The notes beneath the pieces are model-generated. The model saw nothing but the letters and a program-made list of their open reading frames with translations. It was not told the DNA's origin and did no database searches. Both the position numbers and the translations under genes were made by a program. Below are positions 17,695 to 25,078 of a stretch of 64,000 bases of DNA, piece by piece. The stretch covers positions 2,167,562-2,231,561 of the forward strand of contig AP031382.1 of NCBI GenBank assembly GCA_040371205.1, written 5' to 3'. This DNA comes from Rhodanobacter sp. (lineage in GTDB: Bacteria > Pseudomonadota > Gammaproteobacteria > Xanthomonadales > Rhodanobacteraceae). Positions within the stretch are counted from its first letter, which is position 1. Each line of letters begins with the position of its first letter.

Positions 17695-18961
17695 GCGCTA
17701 CGACGTGCTGGTCGCCGGGGCCGGCCCGGCCGGCCTGGCGGCTGCCCAGGCCGCCGCCGCGCAAGGCGCCCGCGTGGCCGTGCTCGACGCGCAGCCACGC
17801 GCAGGCGGGCAGGTCTGGCGCCACGACATCCGTCACGCGCCGTCGTCCCGCGCGGCCCGCAGCATTCGCGCCGGCCTGGAGCGGCCCATCGCATGGATGC
17901 CCGGCACGAGCGTTGTGGCCGCCGAAGGCGACGCCCTGCTGGTGCAGACGCCAAACGCCGCGCAATGGCTGCGTTACCGCAGCCTGGTCATCGCCACCGG
18001 CGCGCGCGAACTGTTGCTGCCTTTTCCCGGCTGGACACTGCCCGGCGCGGTCGGCGCCGGCGGCGCGCAGGCTTTGGCCAAGCAGGGCTGGCCGCTGGCC
18101 GGCAAGCGCGTGGTGGTGGCCGGCAGCGGCCCGTTGCTGCTCGCTGCCGGCGCCACCCTGCGCAAGCATGGCGCCATCGTGCTGGCGATCTGCGAACAGG
18201 CCGAAGCCGCCGCGCTGCGCGGCTTCGCCGCCGGCCTGTGGCGATGGCCGGGCAAGCTGCTGCAGGCGGCGCAATTGCGCCTGCAACTGGCCGGCGTGCC
18301 GTATCGCGCCGGCACCGTGGTGCGCCGCGCCCTGCCCGGTCCGAACGGCGATGCGTTGCGCGCCGTCGAGATCGAAAGCCCGCGCGGACCGGAGAAGCTC
18401 GCCTGCGACAGGCTGGCCGTCGGCTACGGCCTGCTGCCGAACATGGAACTGGCGCACCTGCTCGGCTGCGCCACACGATCGCACGGCGCACACGCCGCGG
18501 TGCAGGTGGACGCACGCCAGCGCACCAGCCTCGACCGCGTATACGCCGCCGGCGAAGCCTGCGGCATCGGCGGCGTGGACTGCGCCCGCCTCGAAGGCAG
18601 CATCGCCGGCCTCGCCGCAACCGACACCGAGGTTCCCGTCAACTTGCTGCGCCAGCGCGATCACGCCCGCGCCTTCGCCGCCAGCGTGCAGCGCACGTTC
18701 GACCTGCGCCCGCCGGTGCGTGCGCTGGCCGATGCGGACACCCTCGTCTGCCGCTGCGAGGACGTGACCCTGGGCATGCTGGCCGGCCATGCGGATTTCC
18801 GTGGCGCCAAGCTGGCCACCCGCTGCGGCATGGGCGCCTGCCAGGGGCGCATCTGCGGCGCGGCGCTGGCCGAGCTTGGCCGCTTCCCGCAGGCCGGCTG
18901 CCGGCCGCCGCTGTTTCCTGCGCGCCTTTCCACGCTGGCCCATTCCGAATCCAACGCCTGA
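17687..18961 (+). CDS. FAD/NAD(P)-dependent subunit of D-hydroxyproline dehydrogenase with BFD-like Fe-S domain
   Basis: 424 residues. An FAD-binding motif VAGAGPAGLAAAQ is at residues 9-21, and a second dinucleotide fold VVVAGSGPLLLAAG is near 143. The C-terminus has a BFD-like [2Fe-2S] site (CRCEDV, then CGMGACQGRICG). The architecture matches the HcnB/SoxA-alpha-like subunit of multi-subunit amino acid dehydrogenases. It probably passes electrons on to the respiratory chain or a soluble acceptor. Confidence 0.88.
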   Translation: MAERYDVLVAGAGPAGLAAAQAAAAQGARVAVLDAQPRAGGQVWRHDIRHAPSSRAARSIRAGLERPIAWMPGTSVVAAEGDALLVQTPNAAQWLRYRSLVIATGARELLLPFPGWTLPGAVGAGGAQALAKQGWPLAGKRVVVAGSGPLLLAAGATLRKHGAIVLAICEQAEAAALRGFAAGLWRWPGKLLQAAQLRLQLAGVPYRAGTVVRRALPGPNGDALRAVEIESPRGPEKLACDRLAVGYGLLPNMELAHLLGCATRSHGAHAAVQVDARQRTSLDRVYAAGEACGIGGVDCARLEGSIAGLAATDTEVPVNLLRQRDHARAFAASVQRTFDLRPPVRALADADTLVCRCEDVTLGMLAGHADFRGAKLATRCGMGACQGRICGAALAELGRFPQAGCRPPLFPARLSTLAHSESNA

Positions 18962-18985
18962 CCTTCCACCCTAAGGACAACACTG

Positions 18986-19891
18986 ATGAGCAAGGCTTCC
19001 CTCTGGCACGGCGTCATTCCCGCCATTACCACGCCTTTCACCGACGACGGCCAGGTCGACCACGATTTCCTCGCGCGCCACGCCAACCAGATGATCGACG
19101 CCGGCTGCACCGGCATCGTGCCGCTGGGCTCGCTGGGCGAGGCGGCCACGCTGGGTTTCGAGGAGAAGGTCGCCATCGTGCGCACCCTGGTCAAGGCGCT
19201 GGACGGACGCGCGCCGGTGATCCCCGGCATCGCCTCGCTGTCCACCGACGAAGCGGTGCGGCTGGCCAGGGCCTGCAAGGACGCAGGCGCCAGCGGCCTG
19301 ATGGTGCTGCCGGTCTACGTGTATTCCAGCGACTGGCGCGAGATGGGCGCGCACGCCCGCGCGGTGCTCGGCGCCACCGACCTGCCCTGCCTGCTCTACA
19401 ACAACCCGGTGGCCTACAAGACCGACATCACGCCCGCACAGATGGCCGAACTGGCCGCCGAATTCCCCCACCTGCACGCGGTGAAGGAATCCTCTGCCGA
19501 CGTGCGCCGCTTCGCCGGCATCCAGGCCTTGCTGGGCAACCGGCTGCAGCTGCTGGTAGGCATGGACGATGCCATCGTCGAGGGGTTGGCGATGGGCGCC
19601 ACGGGCTGGATCGCCGGCCTGGTCAACGCCTTCCCGCGCGAGTCGGTGCGGCTGTTCGAACTGGCCCGCGACGGCGGCTACGCGGCCGCCAAGCCGCTGT
19701 ACGACTGGTTCCTGCCGCTGCTGCGGCTGGACACCGTGCCGACCTTCGTGCAACTCATCAAACTGGTGCAGGAAAAAACCGGCATGGGCAGCGAACGCGT
19801 GCGCGCACCGCGCCTGCCGGTGGCCGGCGTGGAGCGCGAGCAGGCGCTGGCCGTGATCGAACACGCACTCGCCAACCGCCCAGGCCGCTGA
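18986..19891 (+). CDS. Pyrroline-4-hydroxy-2-carboxylate deaminase (DHDPS superfamily)
   Basis: 301 residues of the DapA/NAL aldolase family. Motifs are GSLGEAATL near residue 48, the Tyr in VYVYSSD and the Schiff-base Lys in HAVKESSAD near 167. In this operon the substrate should be pyrroline-4-hydroxy-2-carboxylate, giving 2-oxoglutarate semialdehyde plus ammonia. Dihydrodipicolinate synthase activity is less likely given the neighbours. A short leader with AAGGACAACACTG precedes the ATG. Confidence 0.88.
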   Translation: MSKASLWHGVIPAITTPFTDDGQVDHDFLARHANQMIDAGCTGIVPLGSLGEAATLGFEEKVAIVRTLVKALDGRAPVIPGIASLSTDEAVRLARACKDAGASGLMVLPVYVYSSDWREMGAHARAVLGATDLPCLLYNNPVAYKTDITPAQMAELAAEFPHLHAVKESSADVRRFAGIQALLGNRLQLLVGMDDAIVEGLAMGATGWIAGLVNAFPRESVRLFELARDGGYAAAKPLYDWFLPLLRLDTVPTFVQLIKLVQEKTGMGSERVRAPRLPVAGVEREQALAVIEHALANRPGR

Positions 19892-19892
19892 C

Positions 19893-21485
19893 ATGCAGAC
19901 ACTCGAATCCATCTTGATCGACGGCGCTTGGCGGCCAGCCGTCGACCCGCAGGGCAGCTTCCGCGCCAACGATCCCGCGCGCGCCGAACCCGTCGGGCCG
20001 CACTTCCCGGTCAGCGGCCCTGCCGATGTGGAAAGCGCCGTGCAGGCCGCCGCCAGCGCCGCGCCCGCGCTGGCGGCGATGCCGGCCGCACGCATCGCCG
20101 ATTTCCTCGACGCCTATGCCGACGCCATCGCAGCGGACGGCGACGTGCTGGTCGCACTCGCGCACACCGAGACCGCCCTGCCGGTGGAACCGCGCCTGCG
20201 CTCGGGCGAGTTGCCGCGCACCGTCGACCAGTTGCGCCAGGCCGCACGCGCCGTGCGCGATTACGCATGGACCGATCCGGTGATCGACACCGCCAACAAC
20301 CTGCGCACGCATCGCGCGCCGCTGGGCAAGCCGGTGCTGGTGTTCGGCCCGAACAATTTCCCGTTCGCCTTCAACGCCATCGCCGGCAGCGATTTCGCCT
20401 CGGCGCTGGCCGCGCGCAATCCGGTGATCGCCAAGGCGCACCCGCTGCATCCGGCCACCAGCCAGCGGCTGGCGACGCTGGCGCAACGAGCCGCGCAGTC
20501 CGCCGGCCTGCCTGCCGCCTCGGTGCAGATGCTCTACCACTTCGATTCCACTACCGGCCTCAAGCTGGCCGGCGACACCCGGCTCGGCGCCATCGCTTTC
20601 ACCGGCAGCCGCCACGGCGGCCTTGCGCTGAAGGCCGCGGCGGACCAGGCCGGCGTGCCGTTTTACGCGGAGCTGTCCAGCGTGAACCCAGTCTTTCTGC
20701 TGCCCGGCGCGCTGGCCCAGCGCGGCGGCGAAGCGCTGGCGCAGGAGTTCTTCGCGTCGTGCACGATGGGCAGCGGCCAGTTCTGCACCAATCCGGGCGT
20801 GCTGATCGTGCCGACCGATGCCGAAGCGGGCCGCGGCTTCCTCGACGCTGCGACCGCATTGTTCGAGCGCAGCGCGCCGAAGATCCTGTTCTCGCGCGGC
20901 GGCCAGGATGCCGTCGAACGCGCCATCGCAACGCTGCGCGAGGCCGGTGCCGAGGTGCTGGCCGGCGGCGATCCCGGCGAAGGCGAAGGCTTCCGCCATC
21001 GGCCCACCCTGCTGGGCGTGGATGCCACGGATTTCCTGCGCCACGCCGAAGCGCTGCAGACCGAGGCGTTCGGCCCGGTGAGCCTGATCGTGCGCACGGC
21101 CGGCGTCGCGGAAATGGCGCCCGTGGCCGCCGCGTTCGGCGGCAACCTCACCGGCACGCTCTATCGTGCCGACGATGGCCGCGACGATGCGGCCTGGCGG
21201 GCCATCGCGGCGGAACTGCGCCCGCGCGTCGGCCGGCTGATCGCCAACAAGATGCCCACCGGCGTCGCGGTGAGCCCGGCCATGAACCATGGCGGACCTT
21301 ATCCGGCCACCGGCCACCCGGGTTTCACGGCCGTGGGCATGCCCGCGTCGATCCATCGCTTCACCGCGCTGCACTGCCACGACGGCGTACCGGACGCGCT
21401 GCTGCCGATCGAGCTGCGCAACCGCAACCCCGGCGGCTTGCAGCGCCTGGTGGACGGTCGATGGACCACTGCCGACATCGGCTAG
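19893..21485 (+). CDS. 2-oxoglutarate semialdehyde (2,5-dioxovalerate) dehydrogenase
   Basis: 530 residues of the aldehyde dehydrogenase superfamily. The NFPFAFN motif (near 153), the catalytic Glu region YAELSSVNPVF, and the catalytic Cys in GSGQFCTNPG (near 296) are present. It oxidises 2-oxoglutarate semialdehyde to 2-oxoglutarate, the last step that feeds hydroxyproline carbon into the citrate cycle. It starts 1 bp after the deaminase stop and is followed by a terminator, so it ends the operon. Confidence 0.9.
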   Translation: MQTLESILIDGAWRPAVDPQGSFRANDPARAEPVGPHFPVSGPADVESAVQAAASAAPALAAMPAARIADFLDAYADAIAADGDVLVALAHTETALPVEPRLRSGELPRTVDQLRQAARAVRDYAWTDPVIDTANNLRTHRAPLGKPVLVFGPNNFPFAFNAIAGSDFASALAARNPVIAKAHPLHPATSQRLATLAQRAAQSAGLPAASVQMLYHFDSTTGLKLAGDTRLGAIAFTGSRHGGLALKAAADQAGVPFYAELSSVNPVFLLPGALAQRGGEALAQEFFASCTMGSGQFCTNPGVLIVPTDAEAGRGFLDAATALFERSAPKILFSRGGQDAVERAIATLREAGAEVLAGGDPGEGEGFRHRPTLLGVDATDFLRHAEALQTEAFGPVSLIVRTAGVAEMAPVAAAFGGNLTGTLYRADDGRDDAAWRAIAAELRPRVGRLIANKMPTGVAVSPAMNHGGPYPATGHPGFTAVGMPASIHRFTALHCHDGVPDALLPIELRNRNPGGLQRLVDGRWTTADIG

Positions 21486-21501
21486 CCGACTGGGGGAAAT
21501 G

Positions 21502-21530
21502 CAAAAAGCCCCGCGACGCGGGGCTTTTTG
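21502..21530 (+). terminator. Rho-independent terminator of the hydroxyproline operon
   Basis: A 13-bp perfect inverted repeat (CAAAAAGCCCCGC and its complement) with a 3-base loop, ending in a T run. It lies 17 bp after the aldehyde dehydrogenase stop. On the other strand it also follows tRNA-Ser, so it may serve both. Confidence 0.9.
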
Positions 21531-21541
21531 TTTCGATCAAT

Positions 21542-21634
21542 TGGCGGAGAGAGCGGGATTCGAACCCGCGATACGGGGATAAGCCGTATACACACTTTCC
21601 AGGCGTGCTCCTTCAACCACTCGGACATCTCTCC
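21542..21634 (-). tRNA. tRNA-Ser (anticodon GGA)
   Basis: 93 nt with an encoded CCA end at 21544-21542. The acceptor stem GGAGAGA/TCTCTCC is fully paired, the anticodon loop CTGGAAA gives GGA, and the T arm GCGGGTTCGAATCCCGC is canonical. The long variable arm (TACGGCTTATCCCCGTA) marks a class II serine tRNA. It reads UCC and UCU codons. Confidence 0.97.
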
Positions 21635-21681
21635 GCACGCAACCTGTTCGCCGCCCCAACCACGGGCAGTGAAGAGGCGAA

Positions 21682-21710
21682 AGGATACCGGCCGCCACCG
21701 CCACTGACAA
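21682..21710 (-). promoter_or_regulatory. Candidate sigma70 promoter of tRNA-Ser
   Basis: On the minus strand TTGTCA (21710-21705) and TATCCT (21687-21682) are separated by 17 bp. Transcription would begin near 21675, about 40 nt before the mature tRNA, leaving a leader for RNase P to remove. Confidence 0.6.
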
Positions 21711-21717
21711 GCTCAGC

Positions 21718-22476
21718 TCAGCCGGCATCCGCGCGCGGCGGCGACGGCGGCGGCAGCGCGATGCGCTGCCCCGTGGCGGCAACCCGGTAGCCGCGCGCCG
21801 TCAACGCCGCGCCATCGGCCGCGCTGCCGTAGTGGTAGAGCAGCAGGCGCGCGCGCAGCGCCGTGTCGTATTCGCGTTCGATGTCGTCGATGCCGGTATG
21901 CGAGGGGTTGCCGTGCAGGCCGCAGTCGTGCGCGACCAGTTCCCCGCCGCCGGCATGGCGGCCGAGCGTCTCCGGTATCGGCCGCGTGTCGCCGGTATAG
22001 GCGAAGCTGCCGGCCAGCGCCAGGCCGAACGCGGTGTCGGGGCGGTGGTGCCGTGCGGGGAATACGTCGAACCACAGGCCGTCCAGCCAGAAACCGCGCG
22101 TGCACGGCACCAGGCGGAACGCTTCCCAGTAGTTCGCGCCGCCTTCGGCCAGCACGCCGGGATAGTCGGCCACGCGCGCCTGCAGCCACGGCACCAGCGC
22201 GGCGTGGCAAAACACGCGGATGCTCCCGCGCAGCGACTCGTCGAACCACACGCGGGTGAACAAGCGCTCCATGCCGCCGATGTGGTCCATGTGCGTGTGC
22301 GTGATGTAGATCGCGCGCGGCAAGCTGCCGTAGGCGACGCGGTAGCGGTCCAGCGTGTCCGGCCCGCAGTCGATCAGCAGCAGCGGCGCGCCGTCGCGTT
22401 CCAGCACCACCGCCGAGGAGCCCAGCTCCACCGCGTGCGCCGCGCCCGTGCCGAGGAAATGCAGATGCCAGTTCAT
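21718..22476 (-). CDS. Metallo-beta-lactamase-fold hydrolase
   Basis: 252 residues. The metal-binding motif THTHMDHIGG (near 60-70) and further ligands in YTGDTRPIPE and DCGLHGNPSHTG place it in the ribonuclease Z/PhnP-like branch of the metallo-beta-lactamase fold. The substrate is unknown; phosphodiester or nucleotide-type esters are common in this branch. The start at 22476 overlaps the kdkA stop by 4 bp, so the two are co-translated, though no functional link to KDO is proven. Confidence 0.88.
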   Translation of the reverse strand: MNWHLHFLGTGAAHAVELGSSAVVLERDGAPLLLIDCGPDTLDRYRVAYGSLPRAIYITHTHMDHIGGMERLFTRVWFDESLRGSIRVFCHAALVPWLQARVADYPGVLAEGGANYWEAFRLVPCTRGFWLDGLWFDVFPARHHRPDTAFGLALAGSFAYTGDTRPIPETLGRHAGGGELVAHDCGLHGNPSHTGIDDIEREYDTALRARLLLYHYGSAADGAALTARGYRVAATGQRIALPPPSPPRADAG

Positions 22477-23198
22477 GCGCCGAATGTCCGTTCGTAGCCG
22501 TCGAGCAGTGGTTGCCAGATATCGCGCTCGAACACGCCGATCTCGTGTCCCGGCGGCGAGAGCTTCAGCAGCGAGCGATGCAGGCGCGCTAGGTTGGCCA
22601 GTCGCCAGCCTTCGGCCGGGTTGCGCGCGCGGCCGCGGTCGAAATCGATCAGGTACAACGCCGCCGACGCAATCAGTACGTTGTGTGCGTTGAGGTCGGC
22701 GTGCCAGATGCCCGCGCGATGGAAGCGCGCCACCAACGCGCCGACTTCGCGCGCCAGCTCTGCATCCAGCTGGCGCGCGGCGAGGCATTCGGCCAGGGTG
22801 CGCGCGTCCGGGATACGCCGGGTGATCAGGTCGGCGCGGTAGTACAGACCGTGCCGCCGGTAGCGCGCGGCGACCGGCGCCGGCCCTGGCAACCGCAGGC
22901 GCGCGATCTCGGCCAGCAGGCGGAATTCGGCGAAGCAGCGCGTAGCGTCCGCGCCGTGCCACAGGTAGCGGTCACCCATCAACTTCGCCACCAGGCCACC
23001 GCGGCGATAATGCCGCAGCACGCATTCGCCGGCCGGCGTGGCGATGATCTGCACGCCGCCGCGTCCGCCCGCCTGCGAGCGCAGCGCGCCGCGCTCGCGC
23101 CAGCGTTCCGGCACGAACCAGTCGGCGTCGACTTGTGGCGATGCCTCGGCGTCGAACAGAATCGCGCCTTCGGCGTCTGCCAGCAGTTGCTCCCGCAT
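22473..23198 (-). CDS. kdkA: 3-deoxy-D-manno-octulosonic acid kinase
   Basis: 241 residues. The kinase motifs HADLNAHNVLI (near 166) and YLIDFDRGRARN (near 182), with GDRYLWHG in the N-terminal half, are typical of KdkA. It phosphorylates the 4-OH of the single KDO of the lipopolysaccharide inner core at the cytoplasmic face. A GGAGG stretch lies 12 bp before the ATG. The divergent GT9 heptosyltransferase starts only 41 bp away, which fits a shared role in core assembly. Confidence 0.9.
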   Translation of the reverse strand: MREQLLADAEGAILFDAEASPQVDADWFVPERWRERGALRSQAGGRGGVQIIATPAGECVLRHYRRGGLVAKLMGDRYLWHGADATRCFAEFRLLAEIARLRLPGPAPVAARYRRHGLYYRADLITRRIPDARTLAECLAARQLDAELAREVGALVARFHRAGIWHADLNAHNVLIASAALYLIDFDRGRARNPAEGWRLANLARLHRSLLKLSPPGHEIGVFERDIWQPLLDGYERTFGA

Positions 23199-23239
23199 CG
23201 GTACCGCCGCCCTCCTTAACTCAGCTTCAGCGATTCTAC

Positions 23240-24283
23240 ATGCCAGTTCCTGCTTCGATTTGCCTGCTGCGCACCTCGGCCATCGGCGACGTCACCCACG
23301 TGGTGCCGCTGGTGCGCACGCTGCAGGCCGCCTGGCCGCAGGGCCGGCTCGCCTGGATTGTCGGCAAGCTGGAACGCAAGCTGGTGGGCGACCTGCCCGG
23401 CGTGGACTTCGTCACCTTCGACAAGTCGGCCGGCTGGGCCGGCCTGCGCGAGGTGTGGGCGTCGCTGCACGGCCAGCGCTTCGATGCGCTGCTGCAGATG
23501 CAGGTGGCGTTGCGCTCCAACCTGCTGAGCGTGGGTATCAAGGCGCATCGGCGCATCGGCTACGACGCGGCGCGCGCGAAGGACCTGCACGGCCTCGTCG
23601 TCAACGAGCGTATCCCCGCGCGCACGGGCGAACACGTGCTGGATGCGATCGGCAGCTTCGCCGAGCCGCTGGGCCTGAAGCAGACCGTGGTGCGCTGGGA
23701 CATCCCGGTGCCCGACGAGGCGCAGGCCTGGGCCGCGGAACAACTGCCGGGCGAAGCGCCCGCGCTGCTGGTCAGCCCCAGTTCCAGCCATGCGCTGCGC
23801 AACTGGCGGGCGGAACGCTACGCCGCTGTGATGGATCATGCTGCTTCGCGCGGCTGGCGCGTGGCGCTGGTCGGCGGCCCATCGCCCGGCGAGCGCGCAA
23901 TGGCCGACGCGGTACTCGCCGCTTGCAGGCACGCGCCGCTGGACCTCACCGGCAAGGACACGCTGAAGAAACTGCTCGCCCTGCTCGCCCGTGCGCAACT
24001 GCTCCTGACGCCCGACTCCGGCCCCATGCACATGGCCAACGCGGTGGGCACCAAGGTGCTTGGCCTGCACGCCGCCAGCAACCCGAACCGCTCCGGCCCC
24101 TACTCCGACCGCCGCTGGTGCGTGGACAAGTACGACGAAGCCGCGCGCAAATACTTCGGCAAGCCGGCTGGCGAGCTGGCCTGGGGCACCAAGATCGAGA
24201 AACCCGGCGTGATGGACCTGATCGGCGTCGACGACGTGGTCGAACGCTTCGAGGCGGCAAGCGCCCATCTGGGGATCGGCTGA
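23240..24283 (+). CDS. Glycosyltransferase family 9, lipopolysaccharide heptosyltransferase I-like
   Basis: 347 residues starting MPVPASICLLRTSAIGDVTH; the RTSAIGD motif is the GT9 N-terminal signature. The donor-binding motifs are VSPSSSHALRNW near 182 and LTPDSGPMHMANAVGTKVLGLH near 256. It should add L-glycero-D-manno-heptose to KDO in the inner core (WaaC-like). The divergent kdkA neighbour supports inner-core function. There is no clear ribosome site before this ATG; the start was chosen on the family N-terminus. Confidence 0.88.
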   Translation: MPVPASICLLRTSAIGDVTHVVPLVRTLQAAWPQGRLAWIVGKLERKLVGDLPGVDFVTFDKSAGWAGLREVWASLHGQRFDALLQMQVALRSNLLSVGIKAHRRIGYDAARAKDLHGLVVNERIPARTGEHVLDAIGSFAEPLGLKQTVVRWDIPVPDEAQAWAAEQLPGEAPALLVSPSSSHALRNWRAERYAAVMDHAASRGWRVALVGGPSPGERAMADAVLAACRHAPLDLTGKDTLKKLLALLARAQLLLTPDSGPMHMANAVGTKVLGLHAASNPNRSGPYSDRRWCVDKYDEAARKYFGKPAGELAWGTKIEKPGVMDLIGVDDVVERFEAASAHLGIG

Positions 24284-24298
24284 AGTCGCGCGCGACGC

Positions 24299-25042
24299 CT
24301 ACAGTTCCCGAAGCTTGATGTCGCGGAACTGCAGCCGGATCGGCGTCTCGCCCTTGTCCTCCGTGCCCTGCAGCGAAACATGCCCCTTGCGGAACGTGCC
24401 GAAGTCCGGCCATGCCTTGAACTTGGTGGATGCGACCAGCTTCTTCCAGTCGTCCGTGCCCAGCCAGGTGTCGATCACCTTGTGGCCGTTCTGGAAGAAC
24501 TGCAGGTGTCCGTGATCGGCGACGATCTCGAAGCGATTCCATTGCGGCGCCGGATTGACCCATTCCACCGGCGAGGAGATCAGGTCGAACAGGTCGCCCG
24601 AGCGCTCGTTCAGCACGCGGCTGTCCGGCTTGGTGCAGGCCAGGTCGGCGATCTGCATCTCCGGCCCGGTCTCGTAGGGCTGCGCGTACTTGGGCGACTC
24701 GTTCACGTAGAACATCACCCCGCTGTCGGCGCATGGCGTCATCCGCCATTCCAGCTTCAAGTCGAAATTGGCGTATTCGCCGTCGCTGACAAGGTCGGCG
24801 AAATCCTGCGGGCGACCGCTTCGTCCGCGTTGCAGCTCGATGCTGCCGTCGTGGACCGACCAGTCCCTGCCCGGCGCTTTCTGCAGATAGGAATGCCAGC
24901 CGTCGAGGTTGCGGCCGTTGAACAGCAGGTGCCAGCCCTGCGCCTTCTCCTGCGCGGTGAGCGTATTGGGCGTCTGCGCGTTCGCTGCTGTGCAGGCCAG
25001 GCCGGCCACGGCGATAAACAGCATGCGTCGTTTCATGGACAT
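24299..25042 (-). CDS. Secreted DUF1080 (3-keto-disaccharide hydrolase-like) protein
   Basis: 247 residues. The signal peptide ends near ACTAANAQ. The domain has FNGRNLDGWHSYLQ near residue 40, WRMTPCADSGVMF and GHVSLQGTEDKGETPIRLQFRDIKLREL at the end, the DUF1080 layout. This jelly-roll fold is found in glycan-active proteins, and some members hydrolyse 3-keto-glycosides. It lies 36 bp downstream of the GH92 gene on the same strand, so it likely works on the same oligosaccharides. Confidence 0.85.
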   Translation of the reverse strand: MSMKRRMLFIAVAGLACTAANAQTPNTLTAQEKAQGWHLLFNGRNLDGWHSYLQKAPGRDWSVHDGSIELQRGRSGRPQDFADLVSDGEYANFDLKLEWRMTPCADSGVMFYVNESPKYAQPYETGPEMQIADLACTKPDSRVLNERSGDLFDLISSPVEWVNPAPQWNRFEIVADHGHLQFFQNGHKVIDTWLGTDDWKKLVASTKFKAWPDFGTFRKGHVSLQGTEDKGETPIRLQFRDIKLREL

Positions 25043-25078
25043 GGCGGTTCCTCTCGTGGAGATCGCGTGCGGTGCCGC

